This document shows positions 1-6,645 of a stretch of 10,895 nt of DNA, piece by piece. This stretch comes from CALXZG01 sp034184445. Lineage in GTDB: Bacteria; Pseudomonadota; Alphaproteobacteria; CAAHEQ01; UBA3637. Made by a program: the position numbers and the translations under genes. Below the pieces are notes generated by a model. The model searched no databases. It was not told the DNA's origin and worked only from the letters and a program-made list of their open reading frames with translations. Position 1 is the stretch's first letter. Each line of letters begins with the position of its first letter. Where the stretch lies: assembly GCA_034184445.1 (NCBI GenBank), contig JAXFZX010000116.1:1-10895 (forward strand). Reading direction: 5' to 3'.

Positions 1-781
<781 letters not shown>

Positions 782-1040
782 ATTACTCTAAAAGTCGTCC
801 TGTGCATCAAATTACTTTACTTAAAAAGTTCTTAACAGAAACCCTACAAAACGTCTTACCTAACCAATTCCTTCGTTGCTTTCACAACTTAAATTACTTA
901 TGTACACTTCCGTCTTATAGTTCCTAATGCACTTCCGACCCATCTACCTAAACAGCCGTCCGTGCATCCGTTTCCTATCCTGTATTCACTCCGTCTAACA
1001 TCTCTACTGTCCCCTTCTAGCTCCCCTTCCGGCGACAGCG
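782..1040 (-). other. Pre-16S rRNA leader (5' external transcribed spacer)
   Basis: About 260 nt lie between the predicted transcription start near 1040 and the mature 16S end. On the transcribed strand the leader is purine-rich and holds no convincing open frame or tRNA. A small hairpin, GTTG-TGAAAG-CAAC (about 875-888), could be boxB-like. GAACTTTTTAAG (about 820-831) resembles boxA only weakly. A loose motif CGGAAGTG recurs at 905-912 and 930-937, with poorer copies further upstream. The leader should pair with the 16S 3' flank to form the RNase III processing stem, but that flank is outside the window. Confidence 0.75.
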
Positions 1041-1046
1041 AAACGC

Positions 1047-1075
1047 ATTCTATACCATTTTCTTCCCTTTGTCAA
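1047..1075 (-). promoter_or_regulatory. Ribosomal RNA promoter (sigma-70 type)
   Basis: On the minus strand the -35 is TTGACA (1070-1075) and the -10 is TAGAAT (1047-1052), separated by exactly 17 bp. The discriminator begins GCG, as expected for an rRNA promoter sensitive to initiating-NTP and ppGpp levels. The predicted start is near 1040. Upstream, 1078-1099 is almost pure A on the transcribed strand and fits an UP element. This is a near-consensus promoter in the right place for the rRNA operon. Confidence 0.88.
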
Positions 1076-1097
1076 GCACTTTTTTAAGTTTTTTTAC

Positions 1098-1115
1098 TAT
1101 TTTTTGCAAAAAATA
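1098..1115. promoter_or_regulatory. 18-bp perfect palindrome upstream of the rRNA promoter
   Basis: TATTTTTTGCAAAAAATA is a perfect inverted repeat with 9-bp arms, centred about 66 bp upstream of the predicted rRNA start. T-tracts at 1080-1085, 1089-1095 and 1100-1105 are spaced by about 10 bp, so this stretch is probably curved. It could be a binding site for a nucleoid or growth-rate regulator, or simply part of an extended UP region. A second A/T-only inverted repeat with 8-bp arms lies at 1126-1143. The function is inferred. Confidence 0.4.
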
Positions 1116-1194
1116 AAATACCACAAAATTATTTTAATAATTTCAATTTGTTATAAAGAAAAATAAAGATAAAAAAATTACTATATTTCTAAAA

Positions 1195-1228
1195 AGAATA
1201 AAAAAATCCCCCCGTCACCGAGGGGATT
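1195..1228 (-). terminator. Intrinsic terminator of groESL
   Basis: On the minus strand a 10-bp stem (AATCCCCTCG with one G-T wobble) closes a GTGA tetraloop of GNRA type, at 1205-1228. A U-rich run encoded by 1195-1206 follows. It starts 22 nt after the groEL stop codon. It should insulate the downstream rRNA promoter from chaperonin read-through. Confidence 0.93.
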
Positions 1229-1249
1229 AAGATATCAGATAAGGCGTTC

Positions 1250-2905
1250 TTAATACATGCCGCCCATTCCGCCCATGCCACCCATTCCGGCCGCACCGGC
1301 ACCGTGATCGCAAGAGCATCTTTCTTCGGGCTTATCGGCCACCATGGCTTCGGTTGTAATCAAAAGACCACCGATGGAAGAAGCACCTTCCAAAGCCGTC
1401 CGAACAACCTTAGTCGGGTCAATAATACCGGATTTGAACATATCAGTATATTCGCCTTTTTGGGCATCATATCCTTCGGTTTCTTTGCCGGCTTCAAGCA
1501 ATTTCCCGACAATAACCGAACCATCTACGGCCGCATTTGCCGCAATTTGGCGAATCGGAGCTTGGAGGGCTTTGCGCACAATTTCAACACCGACCCGTTG
1601 ATCGTCATTTTCGGGCTTAACCGCTTCTAATGCCTTTGTTGCATACAGCAGGGCCACACCACCGCCGGGGACGATCCCCTCTTTTACCGCAGCGCGCGTT
1701 GCGTGCAGAGCATCATCAACACGATCTTTCTTTTCTTTCACTTCCAATTCACTAGCACCGCCGACCTTAATCACAGCGACCCCGCCGGACAGTTTTGCCA
1801 AGCGTTCTTGCAGTTTTTCACGGTCATAATCGGAAGTGGTATCTTCAATTTGTTGTTTGATTTGGGCCACCCGATTCTTAATCTCATCGGTAGAGCCAGC
1901 CCCATCAACAATCGTTGTATCGTCTTTTGTCACCGTGACGGATTTGGCAGAGCCCAAAGTCGCTAATGTGACATCTTCCAATTTCATACCCAAGTCGGCA
2001 GATACAACCGTCCCGTTTGTCAGGATAGCGATATCTTGAAGCATTGCTTTACGGCGATCACCAAATCCCGGTGCTTTCACTGCACAAATTTTTAATCCGC
2101 CACGCAATTTATTCACGACAAGAGTAGCAAGAGCTTCGCCTTCAATATCCTCGGCAATAATCAATAAAGGACGACCGGTTTGAATAACGGCTTCCAAAAT
2201 CGGAACCAGCGGTTGAAGATTGGATAATTTCGATTCATTGATTAAAATATAGGGGTTATCCAATTCCGCAATCATCTTTTCCGGATTCGTAATAAAGTAA
2301 GGTGAGAGGTATCCACGATCAAATTGCATTCCTTCTACAACATCCAATTCGGTATCCATACCTTTGGCATCTTCAACCGTAATCACGCCTTCGTTGCCCA
2401 CTTTTTCCATCGCACGGGCAATGTAATCACCGATAGATGAATCGCCATTTGCAGAAATTGTTCCGATTTGAGCAATCTCACCGGATGTGGAAATCTTTTT
2501 AGACCGTTTTTTCAAATCAGCCACCACGGCTTCTGTTGCCAAATCAATACCGCGCTTTAAATCCATCGGATTCATACCGGCGGCAACGGCTTTGCAGCCT
2601 TCTTTAATAATGGCTTGAGCCAAAACGGTCGCCGTTGTCGTGCCGTCACCGGCCACATCATTGGAACGAGAAGCAACTTCACGCACCATTTGGGCACCCA
2701 TATTTTCAAATTTATCCGCGAATTCAATTTCCTTAGCAACGGAAACGCCGTCTTTGGTAATTTTGGGCGCACCATAGGCTTTACCCAAAACCACATTCCG
2801 TCCCTTAGGACCCAAAGTTGCCTTAACCGTATCGGCCAACAAATCCACGCCGCGCAACATCTTTGTGCGGGCATCTGTTCCAAATTTAATTTCTTTTGCT
2901 GTCAT
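1250..2905 (-). CDS. groEL: Chaperonin GroEL (Hsp60), 60 kDa subunit
   Basis: This subunit of the tetradecameric ATP-driven folding chamber is 551 aa, the normal family length of about 545-550. Family landmarks are intact: N-terminal AKEIKFGTDAR, KDGVSVAKEI with D52, the ATP-site GDGTTTATVL with D87, and DALHATRAAVKEGIVPGGG near residues 397-417, which carries the catalytic Asp region. The C-terminus ends in the usual flexible GGM repeats (GMGGMGGMGGMY). Before them sits an uncommon Cys-Ser-Cys-Asp-His at 530-534. The start is an ATG preceded by AAGGAG at good spacing. The gene lies 12 nt after groES and shares its heat-shock promoter. A strong terminator follows. Cytoplasmic; folds newly made and heat-damaged proteins with GroES as lid. 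Confidence 0.99.
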   Translation of the reverse strand: MTAKEIKFGTDARTKMLRGVDLLADTVKATLGPKGRNVVLGKAYGAPKITKDGVSVAKEIEFADKFENMGAQMVREVASRSNDVAGDGTTTATVLAQAIIKEGCKAVAAGMNPMDLKRGIDLATEAVVADLKKRSKKISTSGEIAQIGTISANGDSSIGDYIARAMEKVGNEGVITVEDAKGMDTELDVVEGMQFDRGYLSPYFITNPEKMIAELDNPYILINESKLSNLQPLVPILEAVIQTGRPLLIIAEDIEGEALATLVVNKLRGGLKICAVKAPGFGDRRKAMLQDIAILTNGTVVSADLGMKLEDVTLATLGSAKSVTVTKDDTTIVDGAGSTDEIKNRVAQIKQQIEDTTSDYDREKLQERLAKLSGGVAVIKVGGASELEVKEKKDRVDDALHATRAAVKEGIVPGGGVALLYATKALEAVKPENDDQRVGVEIVRKALQAPIRQIAANAAVDGSVIVGKLLEAGKETEGYDAQKGEYTDMFKSGIIDPTKVVRTALEGASSIGGLLITTEAMVADKPEERCSCDHGAGAAGMGGMGGMGGMY

Positions 2906-2917
2906 AATATACTCCTT

Positions 2918-3205
2918 TTATTCCAAAATGCCCAAAACTTCACTTTCCTTCATGATGAGGAGGTTTTCCCCATCAATTTTAATTTCTGTTCCGGACCATT
3001 TACCAAATAGAACTTTATCCCCTTCTTTCAAGGCCATGGCGACCAGTTTTCCATCGTCATCACGACCACCGGGGCCAACGGCCACAACAATCCCTTGTGA
3101 AGGTTTTTCCTTCGCCGTATCGGGAATAATCAATCCGCCAGCGGTTCTATTTTCTTCTTCTACACGTTTTAGGACAACGCGATCCAATAAAGGTTTAAAT
3201 TTCAT
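2918..3205 (-). CDS. groES: Co-chaperonin GroES (Hsp10)
   Basis: This 95-aa protein has the full GroES fold sequence. It opens with KFKPLLDRVVLKR. The mobile loop around residues 17-34 carries GGLIIPD, the hydrophobic tripeptide region that docks onto the GroEL apical domain. It then continues with the QGIVVAVGPG strand and the VLFGKWSGTEIKIDGE core and ends LGILE. It forms the heptameric lid of the folding chamber. The ATG is preceded by AAAGGAG seven nucleotides upstream. It is the first gene of the groES-groEL operon, and the RpoH-like promoter lies about 40 nt upstream. Nothing is missing or unusual. Confidence 0.99.
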   Translation of the reverse strand: MKFKPLLDRVVLKRVEEENRTAGGLIIPDTAKEKPSQGIVVAVGPGGRDDDGKLVAMALKEGDKVLFGKWSGTEIKIDGENLLIMKESEVLGILE

Positions 3206-3251
3206 CTTATACTCCTTTTTTTGACCTTTAAAAAATTGTTGTATCTATCAA

Positions 3252-3278
3252 ATAGTATGTCACAAGGGATAAGTCAAG
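3252..3278 (-). promoter_or_regulatory. RpoH (sigma-32) type heat-shock promoter of groESL
   Basis: On the minus strand CTTG (3275-3278, continuing as CTTGACTT) and ACTAT (3252-3256, continuing as ACTATTTG) are separated by 18 bp. This resembles the alphaproteobacterial RpoH consensus (CTTG, 17-18 bp, CYTAT). The htpG promoter in this window has the same two blocks with the same spacing. TTGACT-N17-TATTTG could also be read as a sigma-70 promoter. No CIRCE operator (TTAGCACTC-N9-GAGTGCTAA) is present. Confidence 0.75.
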
Positions 3279-3295
3279 CCCCCCTAACCTACTTT

Positions 3296-3964
3296 TTATT
3301 CATCCATATATTTGCGACCTGAACGCCAGTAATCATAGCCCGTAATAACCGTCAAAACGGCGGCCCCCCACAAAAATACCGTACCAAGGATTTTCCAAAA
3401 TTCGGTCAAATCGCCCGCGAAACCGTTAACCGATACCATCAACATCGGAAGTGCCACCATCTGACAGGTTGTTTTCCATTTTGCCAGTTTGGTGACAGGA
3501 CAACCGACCTTAATTTCCGCCAAGAATTCCCTGAGACCCGACACTAAAATTTCCCGACATAAAATGATTACCGCCGGAATAATACCGTAATAACCAAGTC
3601 TATCTTTATAAGCCATCATCAATAAAAGGGCTCCAATCAATAATTTATCTGCAATCGGATCCAATACCCGTCCAAATCGTGACAATTGATTCCAATGGCG
3701 CGCCAAATAACCGTCCATATAATCCGTAATCCCTGCCAAAATGAAGAGACCAACCCCCACCCATGCCCATATCGGATGTTCGCCAAAGAAGGTTGCCACA
3801 ATTAAGGGAATAGCCCAAATTCGGATTCGCGTAAGCAAATTTGGCACATTAATTCGCCTTTCAACAACAGTATTAACCTTTCCGACTGTTTTTTTTACCA
3901 TTTCAATCGGTTGTTTTAACTTTTTTTTCCCCTTGCGGGTTGTCTTTTTTTGGACCATTTTCAT
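3296..3964 (-). CDS. pgsA: CDP-diacylglycerol--glycerol-3-phosphate 3-phosphatidyltransferase
   Basis: This integral inner-membrane enzyme transfers phosphatidyl from CDP-diacylglycerol to glycerol 3-phosphate, the committed step to phosphatidylglycerol and cardiolipin. The CDP-alcohol phosphotransferase signature DG-x2-AR-x8-G-x3-D-x3-D is complete at residues 84-106 (DGYLAR, G98, D102, D106). Hydrophobic membrane segments surround it. The N-terminus is extended by about 35 residues and is strongly basic (about 12 Lys/Arg in the first 29). Two ATGs are available. The Shine-Dalgarno AAGGA (about 3966-3970) is only 1 nt from the first but 7 nt from the second, so translation probably starts at 3958 (Met3). 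The gene lies 32 nt after uvrC and is likely co-transcribed with it, a pairing common in proteobacteria. Confidence 0.95.
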   Translation of the reverse strand: MKMVQKKTTRKGKKKLKQPIEMVKKTVGKVNTVVERRINVPNLLTRIRIWAIPLIVATFFGEHPIWAWVGVGLFILAGITDYMDGYLARHWNQLSRFGRVLDPIADKLLIGALLLMMAYKDRLGYYGIIPAVIILCREILVSGLREFLAEIKVGCPVTKLAKWKTTCQMVALPMLMVSVNGFAGDLTEFWKILGTVFLWGAAVLTVITGYDYWRSGRKYMDE

Positions 3965-3996
3965 TTCCTTTCGTTTTAAATTTATTTTAATATAAC

Positions 3997-5805
3997 CTAT
4001 CCGTGATAAAAAGTATAGACTTTTTTTGCAATTTTTTCACTAATCCCCGGGACATGGGTTAATTGTTCAAGTGATGCCCCGGCAACAGCCCGTGCCGTTC
4101 CGAAATGGAGAATAAGGGCTTTTTTGCGTTTTTCACCAATATCTTCTATGTCTAGCAAAGTTTCATGAAGCATATTCTTTGCCCGCTTGGCCCTGTGGGT
4201 ACCAATGGCAAACCGATGAGCTTCATCACGAAGGCGCTGTAATAGATGTATCAAATCACCCTTTAAATCCAAATAAATCGGTTCAGTCGGATTTGCCCCC
4301 AGATAAAAAGTTTCCTCACCCGCATTTCGCCGTTCTCCCTTGGCAATCGCTAAGACAGCAATATCATGTATGTTTAGACCCTCTAAAATTTCCATCACAC
4401 TTGCCAGCTGACCTTTGCCACCGTCAATTAACAAGGCAGAAGGCAAATCCTTTTCTCTGATACCGCGTGACAGACGACGCAACAGAACTTCTTTCATCAT
4501 CCCAAAATCATCATTTGTTTGTGCCATTTCTATATTAAAGCGTCTATACCATTTTTTTTGAAAACCGTCCTTATTGGCCGCAATCATGGCACCGACAGCA
4601 AAAGAACCTTGAATATGACTATTATCATAAACCTCTATTTTATCCAGAGTAGGCACCTTTAACAATTGGCGCAATGCTTCCCATGTTTCTTGACAAATAT
4701 TGGCCTCTTGAATGTGTTGACGATACGATTGGCGGGCATTTTCAAGGGCAACTGCCATCATTTTTTTCTTTTCCCCCCGCAAAGGACGCAAAATCGTGAC
4801 GGCATAACCCGCTCGTTCGGATAGAGCACGCGCCAACTCATCAGAGCATTCCTCAGAAATCAAAATCGTTTTTGGAGGTGGAATTTGATCATAAAATTGC
4901 ATTAAGAACGAAGAAACTGTTTCCTCCCAATCTGAATCGGATATATTTCTTAAAAAATGAATCATATTGCCCTCGGCATGACCGGAACGATAAAAGAAAA
5001 CCTGAACACAGGCAGTATCACCTTGATGATAAAAGGCAACCATATCCGCTTGATAAAGCGATGTTTCAGAATCCGTATCCTGAATTCGGTTCAGGGCCAT
5101 TAATTTATCCCGAACAAGGGCGGCTTCTTCATATTTTTCTTGGGCAGAAAGACTTCTCATTTGCTTTTCTAAATCGGATTGCAAGGGAATTGATTCCCCC
5201 CGTAAAAAAGCAAGAGTTTGTTTTACCTTTTGCGCATAATCATCAGCCGAGATACACCCCGTGCAAGGGGCACTACACCATCCGATTTGATACAACAAAC
5301 ACGGCCGTGTCCGATTGTGAAAATAGGTGTTATTACAGGTTCTAAGCCCAAATATTTTTTGCAATTCCTTAATGGTTTGGTTCACCATCAATCCCGATGT
5401 ATAAGGTCCAAAATAATCCCCCTGCCCTTTACGGTTACCACGATATTTCATCAAACGCGGAATATCCTCATGAGTGATTAAAATATAGGGATAACTTTTA
5501 TCATCCTTTAATAAAATATTGTAAAAAGGACGATACTTTTTAATCAAGTTATTTTCCAATATTAAGGCTTCGGCTTCACCGGCTGTTTCTATTGTGATGA
5601 CCTCCGATACTTCGGATACCATTTGTCGAATCCGCGCAGAAAGCCGATCAATATGCGTATAGTTTGTCAGCCTCTTCTTCAAATTTTTGGCTTTACCGAC
5701 ATATAGGACAACTCCGTCCTTATTTATCATCCGATAAACCCCTGCCCGTTCGGATACCGTTTTTAATTTTTGATGTAAGATATGGACGCCTGTTTCAAAA
5801 CTCAT
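3997..5805 (-). CDS. uvrC: Excinuclease ABC subunit C
   Basis: UvrC makes the two incisions flanking a lesion in UvrABC nucleotide excision repair. At 602 aa it is of normal length and carries all modules. The N-terminal GIY-YIG nuclease spans about residues 20-100 (GVY at 22-24, YVG at 35-37, R45, metal-binding E84). The cysteine cluster C157, C169, C177, C181 is the likely Fe-S site. The UVR motif for UvrB contact lies at about 213-248. The RNase H-like C-terminal nuclease has D394, D461 and H530. A tandem helix-hairpin-helix (about 551-600) binds DNA. It is first in the uvrC-pgsA operon. No good Shine-Dalgarno precedes the ATG, and a promoter -10 ends 6 nt before it, so the message may be leaderless. 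Confidence 0.98.
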   Translation of the reverse strand: MSFETGVHILHQKLKTVSERAGVYRMINKDGVVLYVGKAKNLKKRLTNYTHIDRLSARIRQMVSEVSEVITIETAGEAEALILENNLIKKYRPFYNILLKDDKSYPYILITHEDIPRLMKYRGNRKGQGDYFGPYTSGLMVNQTIKELQKIFGLRTCNNTYFHNRTRPCLLYQIGWCSAPCTGCISADDYAQKVKQTLAFLRGESIPLQSDLEKQMRSLSAQEKYEEAALVRDKLMALNRIQDTDSETSLYQADMVAFYHQGDTACVQVFFYRSGHAEGNMIHFLRNISDSDWEETVSSFLMQFYDQIPPPKTILISEECSDELARALSERAGYAVTILRPLRGEKKKMMAVALENARQSYRQHIQEANICQETWEALRQLLKVPTLDKIEVYDNSHIQGSFAVGAMIAANKDGFQKKWYRRFNIEMAQTNDDFGMMKEVLLRRLSRGIREKDLPSALLIDGGKGQLASVMEILEGLNIHDIAVLAIAKGERRNAGEETFYLGANPTEPIYLDLKGDLIHLLQRLRDEAHRFAIGTHRAKRAKNMLHETLLDIEDIGEKRKKALILHFGTARAVAGASLEQLTHVPGISEKIAKKVYTFYHG

Positions 5806-5811
5806 ACCCCT

Positions 5812-5840
5812 ATACTAGCAGTTTTTATTTAAAAAGTAAA
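5812..5840 (-). promoter_or_regulatory. uvrC promoter placed for a leaderless mRNA
   Basis: On the minus strand TTTACT (5835-5840) and TAGTAT (5812-5817) are separated by 17 bp. A TGC precedes the -10 (extended -10). Six nucleotides separate the -10 from the ATG, so the predicted start coincides with the A of the start codon at 5805. There is no space for a normal ribosome binding site; the GGGG at 5807-5810 is too close to the ATG to act well as one. Confidence 0.65.
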
Positions 5841-5923
5841 ACTAAAAATGCTGTTCATTCCCACAAAAAAAAATGGGATAAAATATACCGAACCACACCC
5901 TTTAAACGATAATTAGGTCACCC

Positions 5924-6514
5924 CTAGTCATATGTTCGTCTGGGTCTTATCCCCATATGATAGATTCTAACGGCATTCGGTGATTGCGCCGCTGCAGAGG
6001 CAATCAATGTTTGACTGACGCGACCGCGCTTAATAAACCGATCATAGGCCTCACGGAAAGCAGGCGTTTCCCCAATAAAGGGGCAAAACATTTGAAATTC
6101 AGTTTCCCGACGATCGCGCATGGTCGGCCCCAATTTAGGACTGATACACACCATACCAGCGGTTTTAATCACTTGTGCCAACGATCGTTTTGTATCCAAA
6201 TCGGGGGCATTTTGATAGGCCTCTATCACCCGCGGTGTCATATTCAGTAAAACAAGGTGAACAGTATTACTTCCTCCCTTAATTAAAAGGGGTGTCAACC
6301 TCAGCAATGTTGTCGCCTGTTTTATCAGACAAGTTGTTTCCCGCAGACCGACGGCACTTAAAAAATGGTTGATCTTTTGCGTATCGCCAATTTTTAAACC
6401 CCGTTTTTCCAACGCTTCATCACTTAACTTACCAACCTCATCCAAAAAAGACAGGGCGGAAATAATTTCCTGATTTGTAAATTTTTTGGGGGCAGAAACA
6501 AAATTATTCACCAT
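5924..6514 (-). CDS. Uncharacterised 196-aa protein
   Basis: I do not recognise this family. The protein is soluble-looking: no signal peptide, no membrane segment, mixed helical composition. It starts MVNNFVSAPKKF. The middle has a helical amphipathic stretch (about residues 58-80, TTCLIKQATTLLRLTPLLIK). The C-terminal half is charged and ends with a basic RPRRTYD. Support for a real gene is good. A consensus promoter (TTGACT-N17-TATAAT) and a strong AAGGAGG ribosome binding site lie at proper distances, and no other frame competes. It is divergent from htpG, their -35 elements only 8 bp apart. It lies 118 nt upstream of uvrC, which has its own promoter, so it is probably monocistronic. I cannot assign a function. 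Confidence 0.85.
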   Translation of the reverse strand: MVNNFVSAPKKFTNQEIISALSFLDEVGKLSDEALEKRGLKIGDTQKINHFLSAVGLRETTCLIKQATTLLRLTPLLIKGGSNTVHLVLLNMTPRVIEAYQNAPDLDTKRSLAQVIKTAGMVCISPKLGPTMRDRRETEFQMFCPFIGETPAFREAYDRFIKRGRVSQTLIASAAAQSPNAVRIYHMGIRPRRTYD

Positions 6515-6542
6515 TGCAAACCTCCTTGTTCTTATTTAAGTT

Positions 6543-6571
6543 ATTATAGCATATTTTTGGAAAAAAGTCAA
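6543..6571 (-). promoter_or_regulatory. Consensus sigma-70 promoter of the 196-aa gene
   Basis: On the minus strand TTGACT (6566-6571) and a perfect TATAAT (6543-6548) have a 17-bp spacer, with TGC directly before the -10. The predicted start is near 6536, giving a leader of about 22 nt that holds the AAGGAGG site. It points away from the htpG promoter, with 8 bp between the two -35 elements. Confidence 0.88.
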
Positions 6572-6579
6572 TTTACCCC

Positions 6580-6609
6580 CTTGAAAGCCCGATAAACAGC
6601 TACTATATT
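6580..6609 (+). promoter_or_regulatory. RpoH (sigma-32) type heat-shock promoter of htpG
   Basis: CTTGAAA at 6580-6586 matches the sigma-32 -35 consensus. ACTATATT at 6602-6609 forms the -10 region, with 18 bp between CTTG and ACTAT, exactly as at groES. The predicted start is near 6615, leaving a leader of about 30 nt that includes AAGGAG before the htpG ATG. Confidence 0.82.
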
Positions 6610-6645
6610 CCACAATAATATTGTATGTTTTAAAAGGAGAATTGT

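Noticed and set aside
820..831. boxA antitermination site in the rRNA leader
   Set aside because: GAACTTTTTAAG matches the TGCTCTTTAACA-type consensus too poorly to call; it is mentioned only as a weak resemblance in the leader entry.
3206..3290. CIRCE operator before groES
   Set aside because: I looked for TTAGCACTC-N9-GAGTGCTAA and close variants on both strands and found none. A CTATCAAATAG repeat here has only 4-bp arms.
5859..5878. TCCCA/TGGGA hairpin around an A9 run as a terminator for the 196-aa gene
   Set aside because: The stem is only 5 bp and the homopolymer is in the loop rather than following the stem, so it does not fit an intrinsic terminator on either strand.
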